Part shown: positions 21,868-33,752 of the stretch, in pieces
Position numbering within the stretch: the first letter of the stretch is position 1
How the letters are laid out: each line of letters starts with the position of its first letter
Origin: Voacanga thouarsii
Taxonomy: Eukaryota > Streptophyta > Magnoliopsida > Gentianales > Apocynaceae
DNA length: 64,000 nt
Reading direction: 5' to 3'
Assembly: GCA_026120185.1 (NCBI GenBank)
Contig: JANUWF010002273.1
Coordinates: forward strand, 2,649,001-2,713,000
Position numbers and translations under genes: made by a program
The notes under the pieces: model-generated
What the model was told of the DNA's origin: nothing
Database searches by the model: none
Seen by the model: only the letters and a program-made list of their open reading frames with translations

Positions 21868-22886
21868 AATATGTAGACCGGATCCTATGTAAATTATCAA
21901 ACAAGCTCATTCCTATTTCATATAGGTATTGATAATAAAATTTAAACAAACAACAGTAAACACTCGATATCTATCAGTTGCACCTAACCAACATTACCAC
22001 ACATATACCTTATCCCATATAAATTATCAAACAAACTCATTCTAATTTCATATAGGTATTAATAATATAATTTATACAAACAATAGTAAACACATATCCC
22101 TTTCATAAATTAAAATAAAAATATAATATAATTATCCACTACTCTCTGGTGATTGTCCTTCTTTTCTTTTGTCCTAAGCCTAACCTAGAATAACAAGAAT
22201 ATCATAACTATTGATATTTTCCAAATTTAAACTCTCATAGTTACCAAACAGTCCCTCAAAACTCACTAATTCTAACATTCTATCCATACATATAGATAGT
22301 TAGCTTATCTCAGTACAATATCTAGTCGTCAGTTGTTGTAGAAATTTCATAGCAGATGATTTTAACTTAGAATCTTCTCAAACTATCAAAAAGAGAAAAT
22401 TAAAGGCAAAGGTAGAGACAATAAAGTATAAACATGTGCCAAGAATTTGATTGCAAGAGTTTTCCCAGATGCAATGCTTTAGAGTTCCAATTTCAAGCTT
22501 CGTCACGCTTCCTTAGCAATTTCAAGGCCACAAGATTCTGTGGATATGTTGATAAGTCTATAGACAAAAACCATTAGAAGTTTAAAAAAAAGAGAAACTA
22601 ACTAAATATCCAATCTCAATCACCATCAAGCATTCAACAATAATGTAACATTTGTTCAAATATCAGAAGAGATCACGAGAAATATAAAGTTGGATCCTAT
22701 TTTGATAAAACTATTTTAGTATCGCATTACAGTACTTCTCTTTAAATTTATAAATTATCAAAAGCATGATAAAAGCGCCAAGCATGGGATCAACCGTGGG
22801 CAACCACCGTCCTTTTATAAATTATCAAAAGTATGATAAAGTTGCCAAGAGTGGGATTAACTGTGGGCAACCACCGTCTAGATTAA
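21868..22886. other. Spacer with two direct duplications between MULE-1 and MULE-2
   Basis: No gene is visible. An approximately 80-bp segment is repeated at 21883-21963 and 22013-22093 (spacing 130). A second segment of about 66 bp, starting TTATAAATTATCAAAAG, is tandemly repeated at 22748-22812 and 22815-22879. Confidence 0.6.
22748..22879 (+). repeat. Tandem duplication of about 66 bp beside MULE-2
   Basis: Two adjacent copies share TTATAAATTATCAAAAG at the start and GTGGGCAACCACCGTC at the end, with scattered differences. A short part (AAAAGCATGATAAA) recurs exactly at 31392-31405 after the LINE poly-A. Confidence 0.85.
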
Positions 22887-22969
22887 CACTAAAACACCCG
22901 AAATTCCAAAAAATGGGGCTATTTTTCCACTGAATTCCGGCAGAGGGGCTGCCTCAACCAAAATTCCAG

Positions 22970-23090
22970 AAGTAATGAATGCGACCTAATAAAATATGGT
23001 CGCATTCTGAATGCGACCTCTACAATTTTTTTTTTTTTAAGTCTCCAATCTTGAGGTCGCATTCATGGAATGCGACCTTAATTGATAAGG
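22970..23090. repeat. MULE-2 left subterminal GGTCGCATTC / GAATGCGACC motifs
   Basis: GAATGCGACC and its reverse complement occur about five times here, including the palindromic pair AGGTCGCATTC-ATG-GAATGCGACCT at about 23061-23086. The same motifs appear near the right end (30625-30780). Clustered inverted motifs of this type are candidate transposase-binding sites. Confidence 0.7.
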
Positions 23091-24083
23091 TTGCATTAAA
23101 TCCCCATCCGCCTTTCCTGCGCAGTCGTTCTTCATTAAAAATTCAGTTTTTGAATACCCTCTTCACCGCAAGCCTTCGCCGCCGACTGCCCTGTGCCGCC
23201 GGCTTCCCTTCGCCACACACTCAAATGTCCACCTCAAGTATCAATCTATGTTATATATTTGTATAATTATATTTATGTGAGATATATATTCCTAGATATA
23301 TAGATACATGAATATGTGTGTATTGTACATATATATATATATATATATATGTATATGTGTATGCCTTTTATTGTTTGAATGATCAACCAAGTCTTTTTCA
23401 TCCTCAATTAAGCCATGTACCAGGGAACCATCTCTTGAATTAACGCCATTAAAGCTAAATATTCCTCAAGAGCTCATTTTTTGAGTTCTTCTTGAGTTTG
23501 CCTCTAAAGTCTCTTTTGCACTTATAAAGTCTTTACAAACCATGGCATTATTTGTAATGAAATTCTGAATTCATCAGAGCACGCATCAATGTCTAATTTG
23601 TTGCCAACTCTTAGAAGCCCAGGAACTATGTATAGTTTATCCTTTCATGAAATTGGCTATAGGAACTCCATTGTCACTCATGTTGAGCTCAACATTCCTA
23701 CACAACACCTAAATAGTAGGGTATATTTTTCTAGCTCGATTATTCTAGTAATCTCAATTTTGGATTTTCTAGTTTTAAAGATTCAATGCATTGACAATTT
23801 TTTTTGTCTGGTCTGATACTTTTTGATTTGACTATTATGAGTCTATTGATGACTATAAGATAGTAGGATTATGTTACAATGGGCAACTCTCAAAGATGGA
23901 GGTTATTATTTACAGTTTAAATAGTAATACTTTATGCAAGATTCTTGACAATTCAAAAGACAATCTTTTTGGTTAATGTTTGGGTGCATTTGTTTTTTGA
24001 TATGTTCATTGGAAAACTGGATGGCACAATATTTACAAATAGCAAATATGCCAGATGAGTTGGGCATATATGTGTGTGTGTGC

Positions 24084-24142
<59 letters not shown>

Positions 24143-24152
24143 TGTATGTATG

Positions 24153-24197
<45 letters not shown>

Positions 24198-24599
24198 ATA
24201 TGTATGTATGTATGTTTGTATGCATGTGTATGTGTGTGTGTGTGTGTATATATATATATACACACATACATACATACTTATTAAAAAGCTTTGTTTTTAA
24301 AATTTTATTTAAGCTAGACAAAGCACATTATAGTATCCTCCATCTTATCACATGAAACTTCTAGACACTTTTTTGGCACAAATAATTTTTTATACATCAT
24401 TTGTAGGAGATGATAAGGGTGTGCTTTGATAACTACTAAACTCAAACTAAAAATTTTATTTTAATTAAAAATAATAATAAATTTAAATAATTTTATTTTT
24501 TGAGTATTGTTATATACTCATTACACTTCATATGTTTTTGAGTGTCTATCATGCGCATAGATACAATCGTAGTTTAATTATGTAATCCTAATTTAAATA
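23091..24599 (+). other. MULE-2 leader region without a recognised gene
   Basis: The stretch contains a (TA)n run at about 23328-23350 and a long compound microsatellite at 24068-24275. Short open frames such as 23589-23816 have no recognisable motif. Confidence 0.35.
24068..24275. repeat. Compound microsatellite (TG)n(TA)n(TATG)n
   Basis: Roughly 200 bp of alternating TG, TA and TATG tracts. Overlapping open frames made of Thr-His or Cys-Val runs in all frames are artefacts of the repeat. Confidence 0.97.
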
Positions 24600-26996
24600 G
24601 GTACAATGGATCACATGCACATAGATATCCATTCGGGGCCTCTCGTCGATAGTTTACTATCTCTTCAATCGAGTCATCATTCGTCTTTGGTATAGTCTAG
24701 TGATCAGCATACATGTGAGATTCCATTGGTGTATAGATGATACGATTCCGCATTTTGGGAGCATACGCCCCTTTCCGGTAGAGTTGCGGAATTAGTGGAT
24801 AGGGCTGGTTTTGGTAGAGTCAGGCGAGCTGGACACATCCAGGTTGATCATGCTCTCATAACCGCATTGGTAGAGCGATGGTGTCAGGAGACCCATATAT
24901 TTCATTTCCCTTTATGAGAGGCTACAGTGACACTGGAGGATGTTGCAATATTATAGGGCCTTAGAGTAGATGGGGATGCGATGATAGGGCCTCCTTATTA
25001 CTATAGCAAAGGTGATTGGATTAACCTTTGCGATAGACTTCTTGGCATTAGGCCACGGCCCGAGGACATACGGGGAAATAGGATTAGGAAAGGTCCTATT
25101 GAAAAGGCCTTGAATTTTCCTTTGACCGATGATGCGACTGATGATATCATCATGCAACGTGCTTGTTGCCTTATCTTCCTATTAATTGGGGGCCTACTGT
25201 TCTCTGATAAGTCAGGGAACCTGATCCACTTGAGATACCTACCTCTCCTCGAGGATTTGGAGGCATGTGGGACACTCATATGGGGTAGTGTTGTTCTAGC
25301 ATTCCTGTATAGATGTCTGTGTCAAGCCTCTATCAGGTCTGCGCAGGAGATTTGTGGACCGATGGTCTTACTCCAGGTACAAATTCAAGTATTTTTTATA
25401 TTTTATGTTTATCTTATAAACATGTGTGCTACGAGTCTAACACATTTGTGACTACGTTGTAGCTATGGGCATGGGAGTATGTTCGGGTTGTACAGCCAGA
25501 GCGGAGTATATCTCTCGATGATCTCCCACCCCTTGCACTCTACAGTGCTCGATGGGATGTACCAGTACAGTTTTATCAGACGTTTACACATGTTCTCGTG
25601 ACATATCGCTCCCAACTAGATGCCCTCTCAAACGAGGATGTGAGTATATATAAATACTTTATTTAGAATTCTTTATTTATTTGACACTAACAATCCCGAA
25701 CAATGGTATGACAGTTTACCTGGCGGCCTTATCAGACTGATTTGGTTAGTCTTCTCCCCCTATATTTTTGGAGGGACCCGATATCTGGAGGTCACGCACA
25801 GTGTTGATTAGCTGGGAGGTCGTCGAGCTATATTTTCCAGACTGAGTGATGTGGCAGTTTGAGATGCTTCAATCTATTCCGATAGATTGTAATACGAGGA
25901 TTGACCTGCACTTGATTGATAGACGAAGCAATCCCTCTAGAGATTACCAAATATATCATGCGTCGTATCTTCATATGTGGGCTACTTGAGTAGACTTTAT
26001 CCAGACCAGTATGATGGGCGTTTCAGTTGCAGTGGATTATATGCAATGGTATAGGGACCGTACCCGTTTACACATCGGGAACCCCACCACTCGTGCGTAT
26101 TTGACCTTGGAGTATCATCCTACTGGGTCTAGTACAGTTGTCATGGTATGTAATTCATTTGGTAATGTAGGAGTTAATAACTTGATAATTCATTTAATTA
26201 TTCACAATATTTTTCGAATAATGATTTCAGGCTGATATTATGCGACGATATATGACAGTGGCTGAACGTCATATTCATAGTGCCGACTCGGTGTCCCGAA
26301 GAGCATTTATTGACATTCGAGATATGTATGCTCAAGGACTTGCAGCAAGTCATCAGGATCACGACCAATATGCTGGATCAATACCGGTCGATTCAGGCGC
26401 ACCGACCATCGCAGTGACTCAACCTACATCAAGGTCTCGGGATCCTGTTGATGGACATATGGACTCAGGACTGAGGCGTGGGTGTAGGACACCCCGAGTT
26501 CGAGTACATTCTCCACCTCACGATCCTGTTCCGGAGGTTTACCAGGAGCCTGAGGTTCAATAGGAGACAGGAGATGACACATAGTTCGAGATTAGAACAG
26601 ATGATTTCAGCACACAAGGGGCTAATTTTCACACTAATATTGCACCAGATGATCTAATTGGTCATGACTTCGTTGTTATTCCGGTTCACTCTCCTCATAC
26701 CACAGCGGGTATATTCGATGACGGGGATGCGGGCCCATCTTTCCAAGACCACGAGACAGGCATTTCTCGCATTGACGAACTTCTAGTACGTCCCTTTCGT
26801 GGTATAGTCTGACACTGACAACGCAGACCGGGTGCACCTGCAGTAGGCTAGATTCCCGATCCCGAGCCAGCTCTTGTGCCAGCAGCAGATGCGCTTCCAG
26901 ATCCCGTGCCAGTTCCACCCCAGCTGCCAGATCCTGTGCTAGCTCCACAACAGCCTCAAGACGGCGATGAGCCAGCAGATGGTGGGAGACCAAGAT
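24600..26996 (+). pseudogene. Plant mobile domain (PMD, aminotransferase-like) gene in MULE-2, broken
   Basis: PMD motifs are seen in order: DHALITALVERWCQETH near 24850, TVTLEDVAIL near 24935, then an intact exon at about 24960-25375 with DWINLCDRLLGIRP, LIFLLIGGLLFSDKSGN and LRYLPLLEDLE. After an intron with AG|GT ends, LWAWEYVRVVQPERS starts at about 25462. After another intron, the exon near 25714 has FTWRPYQTDL. YMQWYRDRTRLHIGNP near 26040 is the C-terminal PMD signature, and a low-complexity Pro-rich tail ends near 26996. Several stops replace Trp or Leu codons, so the gene is dead. PMD proteins of the MAIN/MAIL type act in gene expression and genome stability in Arabidopsis, and PMD genes are known to ride on transposons. 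Exons were placed by eye. Confidence 0.8.
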
Positions 26997-27559
26997 GAAA
27001 GATTATACCTCCCCGTCCGTGTGTACTCTCACAACATTAGGTGTACTTGATGTTAGGAAATACTTTGTACATCATATAACTTTTGCGAGCTATCTTTGTT
27101 GATTTTGGATGATTAAAATGCCATCTTCATTTTATTTTTTGTATTTTTGTTTTTAGACTTTGTTCATAGTGTACAGATTATGGATTTATAGGTATATTTG
27201 TTAAAAAAAAAAAAACTCTCATGGAATGCGACCTCTACGGCCAGATTTCTTCAAAACCCAACTTTCGCTTCCAGATCTGAAGATGCATTTCATTTCGGGC
27301 AATCCTTAAAACATTGTAATGCTGCTGCGAAATGGATGTTTGATGGGTAGCTTAGATTGGGCCCATTGATTTTGGATTTCGATCTACTTAAAAAGGTAAC
27401 ATCAATGCATTCCAGTTGATTTTATTTATAATTTTACAAGTCATTCTTTTGTATTCGTGCACATTTTCATGATTTCCTCAAATTTATCAAATTATGCCCA
27501 CATTGTAACGATAAATGCATTGGATCCCCCTATTATGCTCTTTTTTTTTTTTATTGTCA
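26997..27559 (+). other. Spacer in MULE-2 holding an internal end motif
   Basis: A poly-A run at 27207-27217 is followed by ATGGAATGCGACCTCTACG, matching the element ends. Coding-like sequence (CLMGSLDWAH) near 27340 ahead of a GT could be a first transposase exon but is not certain. Confidence 0.45.
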
Positions 27560-30409
27560 AATTCAGCGGGATTATCAAAGGTCTATATAGTTTGATAGGG
27601 CTATTAAAAAACCTAGATACTCCGATATCGGATATCGTACTCTAAACTACTTGAAAAGGTTCGGAACTACCTTGGATTAGGAGGGAGAAATGTGATATTC
27701 AAGATTATACTCCGACATCCATTCCTATATGGATCTGATCAATAATATGCTGCGAATGAATTGAGCGATGATGATGATATGGAGGTTTTATGGATGCTGC
27801 CAAATGAGTTTAAGTCACAGAGCATCCAACTTTATGTTAGCTATTCTGACTTGACATCTCAACACACAAGTCATTTGGCCGAGTTGTCTCCACCAATGGG
27901 TTCATTCTTGGCAATGCTTAACCGGGTCACGGGTTTGGGGCACACGATGAATTCATTATCGCAACTTCCCACGGACATAAGGATGGAAGACTTAAACAAC
28001 ATACGCCCCTAATCATTTTACCAACTGGTGGAAAATGCAGGTGCAACATTAAACGTTACCGGAACTGGATACATTAGTTCAACTGGTAGTTATACTGAGA
28101 CAATCGATGTTGGTCACACATCTGAAGGTTTGGCAAGAAGAAATAACTTGATCATCCCCGAGCAACTACTGGTTCAAACACAAAGTCGACGGGAGGTGGA
28201 TACGTATCCAACAGACGGCAACCAACTGCATGCTAGCACTATCCTAACAAATATAGCATCTCAATCGCATGTGGTCACAGGTGCAGTAAATGTTGATTCA
28301 ATGTTGCATACATCTGACGGTGACTGTTTCACTAGCTCAGAAGGACCAATGAATTGGTATAACACAGATGAGAGTAAAGAAAGTGACATTTTAGCAAACA
28401 TTCATGCATATGAAGTGTAAGATGACATGAATGACATAGCGGGGCCGTCTAACAACATTTCTCAATCAACAAGATTTTCAATATTTGATGATGTAGCGGG
28501 GCCTTCTAATAACGTTTCTCAATCAGCAAGATTTCCAATATTTGATGATGTAAGGTCTGGTGCATGTGCTAATGAGTCACTCAATAGGCACTCAGTCGAT
28601 GTTACAAGAAGTTGGTCTGACACTGACACTGATTTGCATCTAAACATGAGATTTCAAAATAAGAATGAGGCTATATATGCAGTTAGAAAGTGGTCTATTC
28701 AAGCAGATCGGGAATTCAGAGTATTGGAGAGTAAGAAAGACTGTTGGTATGTTAAGTGTAAGTATTCAAGTGCCAGCAATCCTTATTCTTGGCATATTCG
28801 CATTATACATAAGATGACTCACGGACAGTGACAGATAACAGTTTTGAATAAAGAACACACATGTGTTATTACAATTGTGAACAATGTACATAGGAACATG
28901 GATCATTGGTTCATAACCCGTAATGTGACACATTTAGTATTAAATGACCTTTAATGCCATGTGAGTGATGTTATTACTGAAGTTCAGAAACTGTGGAGGA
29001 CGGGTTGTTCTTATAAGAAAGCTTGGGAAGCCCGAAAGGTTGCTATGGAACTTGTATATGGTGATTGGCCCTCAACGTGGATTACCCTACCAAAATACAT
29101 GCTTGCCTTGCAGAATTCTAATCCTGGGACTACTGTGAGGTGGAGACACCATTGGACTAGTGTGGGTGATTTGAAAGCCTTTGATTTCCTTTTCTGGTCA
29201 TTCAAACTTTCAATTGATGGTTTCAAATATTGTCGTCTAGTAGTATCAATTGATGGAACCCATTTAATGGGACTTTATCGGGGCAAACTCTTGGTAGCAT
29301 CCACTTGGGATGCGAATAGTCACCTATTCCCTCTTGCTTTTGCCATCGTGGATGAGGAATCATTGGAGAGTTAGAGTTGGTTCTTAAAACTCCTACGTCA
29401 ACATGTCATTTTAGACAAACATATATGTCTTATTTCTGATAGACATAAAGGTATTGTAAATGTTGTACGCCATATGAATGAGTGGCAAGAACCTTTGGCT
29501 TTTCATCGATATTACCTCGGGCACATAAAGGGAAATTTACATGCCAAGTTTAAGGATACTAATTTGACAAGCTTGATGTACGCTGCTGGTTTAGAGTGCA
29601 AAAGGACCAAGTGTCAATCATATTTGGATGAAATCAGGATTCGAAAAGAAGATGTATTTAAGTATTTAATGGATATTGGTTTAGAGAAATGGACTTTGTC
29701 ATATGATGAAGGGCACAGATATAGTTCAATGACTACCAGTTTGTCTGAATGAATGAATAGTGTACTAAAGAAAGCAAGATCTTTTCCGTTGAAAGTTTTG
29801 GTTGAAACTTCATTCCAGAAGTTAGTTAAATATTTTAATGAACATAGAGATGAGGCATCTAATTTGAGACACACTTTACCATCTGAAATGTGGAAGTTGT
29901 ATTCTTATTTTGAGGACAAATCCAGAGGGTATGTTGTAACTAAATATAATGCGCAGGCCGGTATATATGGGATTAAATCATCTGTTCAACAAAGGGGTAA
30001 AAGTCCAAATGTTTACAGTGTCAATTTAACGGAGAGATCATGCATGTGCCAAAAATGGAGTATATATGGTATTCCTTATTCACATGGGTTTGCAGCATGT
30101 CGTCACAGAGATTGAAACATAATTGACTTTGTTTTGGAGTTCTATACTAGAAGGAATTATGAGTTGACATATGAGGGTCAGTTTTTTCCTATGACGGATG
30201 AACAACATTGGAGGCCTTTTAATTTTACGCTTGCACCAGTGGAAGAAATGATGCAAAATGAAGTTCCTGGCCGTCCACGAACATCGAGGAAACCTTGTGA
30301 TATGGATTATCGGACACCCAACTCTCCTCCAAGATGCAGCAACTGTCATAAGAGTGGACATACTAGGAGGAATTGTAATAATAATAATTTTACTGTTTCG
30401 AGAGACTAG
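27560..30409 (+). pseudogene. MuDR-type MULE transposase, broken
   Basis: An N-terminal region (27560-28013) and an acidic, Ser/Asn-rich linker (28028-28560) with a duplicated IFDDV block precede the MudrA DNA-binding domain near 28640 (LNMRFQNKNEAIYAVRKWS, then VKCKYSS). The MULE core follows: VSIDGTHLMGLYRGKLLVA near 29250 with the first catalytic Asp, AFAIVDEE, then LISDRHKG with the second Asp near 29440, and the helix-rich C-terminal part. The SWIM finger near 30035-30090 (CMCQKWSIYGIPYSH) has Tyr in place of the third zinc Cys. The last exon ends with an AT-hook-like GRPRTSRKP and a zinc knuckle CSNCHKSGHTRRNC. Five or more stops (for example after 28831 and at 29374) break the frame. 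Order and length fit MuDR-clade transposases. Confidence 0.85.
28433..28542 (+). repeat. Short internal duplication in the MULE-2 transposase linker
   Basis: A unit encoding DIAGPSNNISQSTRFSIFDD is followed directly by a near copy with AGPSNNVSQSARFPIFDDV. It lengthens the linker before the DNA-binding domain without a frameshift. Confidence 0.85.
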
Positions 30410-30619
30410 CCATTGTCATCATCTATTAGTTCGTTTTATGTTTAATTGTATTTTCAATACAGTTTCTCTATGCACTTACGATATTGTTCTTGTTATTTTG
30501 AATGCTTCAATCATATATACTGCTATGTTGAATTTTATTCATGTGATAAGTGCGTGGTCTACTGTCAGTCCTTACTCAAACAGTAGGATGTGAGTTGCAG
30601 ATTGGTTGTAGGTGGTGAT

Positions 30620-30870
30620 TTGCAGCAGATTGAGGTCACATTCCAAGAATGCAACCTACAAGCATTCCAGGAATGCGACCTCAAGGTTGCATAATATTAA
30701 AAAAAAAAAAAAATTGGTTGAGGTCACATTCATGGAAGGCAACCACATATTACCAGGTCGCATTCACGGAATGCGGCCTCCCTACTTCTGAAATTTCGAC
30801 TAAGTCAGCCCCTCTGTCGGAATTCGGTGAAAAAACAATCCCACTTTTCGGAATTTCTGCTGAAACACTC
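30620..30870 (-). repeat. MULE-2 right terminal inverted repeat
   Basis: The inner part carries AGGTCRCATTC/GAATGCGACC motifs and a poly-A stretch; the outer part is the inverted counterpart of 22887-22975. Confidence 0.75.
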
Positions 30871-31395
30871 TTTTGTTGTGTGGTTATGTGCCAAGCGATG
30901 CCTAAAAACGAAGGATAGGCTGGCGTTTTAGGTGAAGACCCACTCTGCCCACTATGCAAACGGGAATCGGAGACCATTCAGCACCTATTTTTTTCCTTCA
31001 CGTTTTCTACAGAAGTTTGGACGACCATCAAAACCTGGCTGGCCCTGCCACAGGCTACGAACACACCAGCCAGTTGTCTCAAATGGTTTAAAAGCTTTAA
31101 TCGGAGATTAGACTGGATCACTAAGTCTAAATCTACTGCACTCTGTGCTACTTTCTACTATGTCTGGGCTACGCGCAATCGGACGATATTCAACAGAACT
31201 ACCAACCAACCGACGGATGTTGCTAACAAGATCAAAACACGTGTATAGAGTTATTCCTTTGTTGTTAAGGGATTTTTGATGTATTAGCTAGCAGTTATAT
31301 TTAGGTATACTTGACTGCTAACTATAATGCATGTACTGTACATAATACCTTTTGATCATTTATAATACTTTTACATTTTGATATAAAAAAAAAAA
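30871..31395 (+). mobile_element. L1-type LINE remnant, 3' end with poly-A
   Basis: The plus strand encodes a zf-RVT-type region: KTKDRLAF, then GEDPLCPLCKRESETIQHLF with its paired cysteines and His, then YYVWATRNRTIFN, the usual end of a plant LINE ORF2. A 3' untranslated segment and an 11-base A run follow. A stop after RLAF and the missing upstream parts show it is dead. AAAAGCATGATAAA directly after the A run also occurs at 22760-22773, left of MULE-2, and could be the target-site duplication of a LINE that MULE-2 later interrupted. Confidence 0.78.
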
Positions 31396-32822
31396 GCATG
31401 ATAAAGGTTTGGACTTTCAGGAAGTAAATTTTTAGTTTATAGCAATTGGAAAAAAGTGGAACTTTGTCATTCGAAATGCATTACCTCCAATACCTTATCA
31501 ATCAAAATGCTTAATGTTTAAGGAGCTTCTGTTCGTTGGTATTTACCTTGGTGATGAAAAATAGTCTACTTCTCTGTGTGGATTCTAATGGGGATCAAAA
31601 CCCGAGGAACCACTTGATTGGTCCGTAAACCAGGATATAGAGCTACCCTCACTCTGATTCGTATAGCATGCTCTTGTTGTCAGCCCAACACTTTAGGTTC
31701 CTCAAAAAACCTGCAAAACTTCAAAATTTTGTTATGAGTTTCTGACTTCGTTTTAGTTTGATTTCCATGAATCTCCAACTATCTGCAGCGATAAAAGAGG
31801 AGAGTTCATTTCACATTCTGCCTCATGAAGAACTTCCCCAGCGAAAATTTAAGGGGAATTACACTCATCTACAGTATCTCTTCTGCCCATGATCCGCCCT
31901 CCCCAGTCCCCACACCCAGATAAAAGGAAGTGTAAACAGTATAGATTCTTCCTAAGTTTATAGCGGATTTTGAATTTTGCCTAAGGTCTATATCCTGGAA
32001 TTCTTAAAATAATACTTATCCTTCGTCTATTTTAATAGTTACATAGTGCATATAGTAAAAAATTAGAAAGATATTTTTAGAATATGTCATGATCTAAAAA
32101 TTCAACTGGTTGGAGAATATGTCATGATCTTCTCCAACCACCTCAACTACAAATTGAAAGGTTGTTACTTGTTAGAAGTAGACTGTCTTGGACATTGAAA
32201 AAGCTGTTAGAAGGAGACTGTTGTTTTTGGCTTGGTAACGCAAATTTAGTTCTCTTTCCTCTCTTTGGCTTGCCCAAAGCAGATTAGGTTCCCTTTTCTT
32301 TCTGAAAATTTCATTCTTCTTCTGCTCATCTTCTTTGCTTTCCAGTGTAATTTTCTCTATCTGAATTAATAGAAATTCTATCTGCCCGTATTTCTGCATT
32401 TTTTTTCCGTTTCCAATTAATTTGTTCTTAATGCAGAATATAAAAGTGATTTTATCAAAAATAATACTCAGTTCTTAATACAGAATATAAAAGTAATAAT
32501 AACAAATGACAAAGGTTTTTTTTTTCCTTCTCTTTTCTTCATAAAGAACTCGGTCAATATTTTGAAAAATTATAACATGGACCACTGATTTATAGATTAA
32601 GTATATTAACGACTTGTATTATGTGTAATATAAGTTATATAATATAAGTTATATAATATAACTCACTAATATACTTGTTTCCCTAATCCATAGTCCATTT
32701 AAGAATTATTAGGACATTTTACCTTTGCCTCCGTTCCCACATCCCAACCTTTCTCTTTCTTGGCTTCAACGTATCACTCCACATCCGCATCACCAATTTC
32801 GCAACAATAGTTTAAGTATTCT
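31396..32822. other. Gene-free stretch between the LINE tail and the hAT element
   Basis: No recognisable gene. A 17-base segment (AGAATATGTCATGATCT) occurs at about 32073 and 32115, and OTHER short A+T-rich runs, such as an ATAATATAAGTTAT duplication near 32628-32660, are present. Confidence 0.35.
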
Positions 32823-32830
32823 GTTATGAA

Positions 32831-33744
32831 TAAGGGTGGCAATCGTGTCGTGTTCGGATTGGCAGGTCGTGTCAACTTAAGATAATTACACTCGACAGGC
32901 CAACCCGAACACGACCCGTTTAATAAACGTGTCGTGTCGTGTCAACCCGTTTATTCTAGTGTCGTGTTCGTGTTATAAAACGGGTTGACACGATTAGACA
33001 CAAAAATTAAATAGATAATTATTAAATCAGTCAATCCGAATCCTTACTAAACCCACCAATTTGTGCACCATTACACAAAAAATTTTATAAAATTAAATCA
33101 AATCATATAAAATTAAAAAAACTAATAAAACAACTCATAAAGTCATTAAAAGCCAATAAAATAACAAACTATCCCACTCAATATTTAGATATCTTAATAA
33201 ATTCATAAGATTTAATTTTAAAAATCTGAACAAATGTAGTTTTGCAATAAAATTGGATTATTCAAAAAATTATTTTCTCTAACTAAAAGTCATTGTAATA
33301 ATATTATTATTATAAATACTAAATAATAATTAATTAAGAATGATTCATTTACTATATATCAAGTAAATAGCTGCATTAACATCATTTATTTTTCTTAAGA
33401 GGTCTCATATAATTAAACAAAATAGACACACAAACAATACAATTAATTTATATAATAAAATTTAATTCAATTAATTCAGGTAAAAAATTAAATTATCTAT
33501 TTTTTTATAGTGAAATTTGTAGGGTATTACAAAAAGTATTAAATATAAATATTAAAAAAAGTTAAACAGGTTTGCGGGTTGAAACGGGTTAAAACGGGTT
33601 GAACTTGTTTATGACCTGTACACATTTAAAGTTAAACGAATCGACCTGTTTCGACCCGAACCAGCAAAATTCCAACCCTAACCCGCTATAACCGTGTCGT
33701 TTTCGTATCGTATTGACGTGTCGTGTTCAATATTGCCGCCCCTA
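32831..33744. mobile_element. Non-autonomous hAT element
   Basis: The ends TAAGGGTGGCAAT and, inverted, TAGGGGCGGCAAT are hAT-type terminal repeats, and the 914-bp element is flanked by a perfect 8-bp duplication GTTATGAA (32823-32830 and 33745-33752). Both ends are packed with CGTGTCGTGT and AACCCGTTT / AAACGGGTT motifs in both orientations, with an A+T-rich core. No transposase is encoded. Confidence 0.92.
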
Positions 33745-33752
33745 GTTATGAA

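Larger units (their letters stand above)
22887..30870 (+). mobile_element. MULE-2: Mutator-like element carrying a plant-mobile-domain gene and a MuDR-type transposase
   Basis: The ends are inverted repeats of at least 100 bp with shared blocks GAAATTCC, a TGAATTCCG-like block, GCAGAGGGGCTG and a series of GAATGCGACCT / AGGTCGCATTC motifs. Edges are uncertain by several bases, and no 9-bp duplication matches. Between them lie two broken plus-strand genes, PMD (24600-26996) and MuDR-type transposase (27560-30409). An internal copy of the end motif (ATGGAATGCGACCTCTACG) at about 27220-27240 sits between the two genes. Confidence 0.8.

Noticed and set aside
13034..21876. Target-site duplication for MULE-1
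   Set aside because: The 9-base flanks (aacccgcac and aatatgtag) do not match, even allowing shifts of one or two bases.
23906..24355. Several overlapping long open frames rich in Thr-His or Cys-Val
   Set aside because: They are translations of the TG/TA/TATG microsatellite, open in several frames on both strands.
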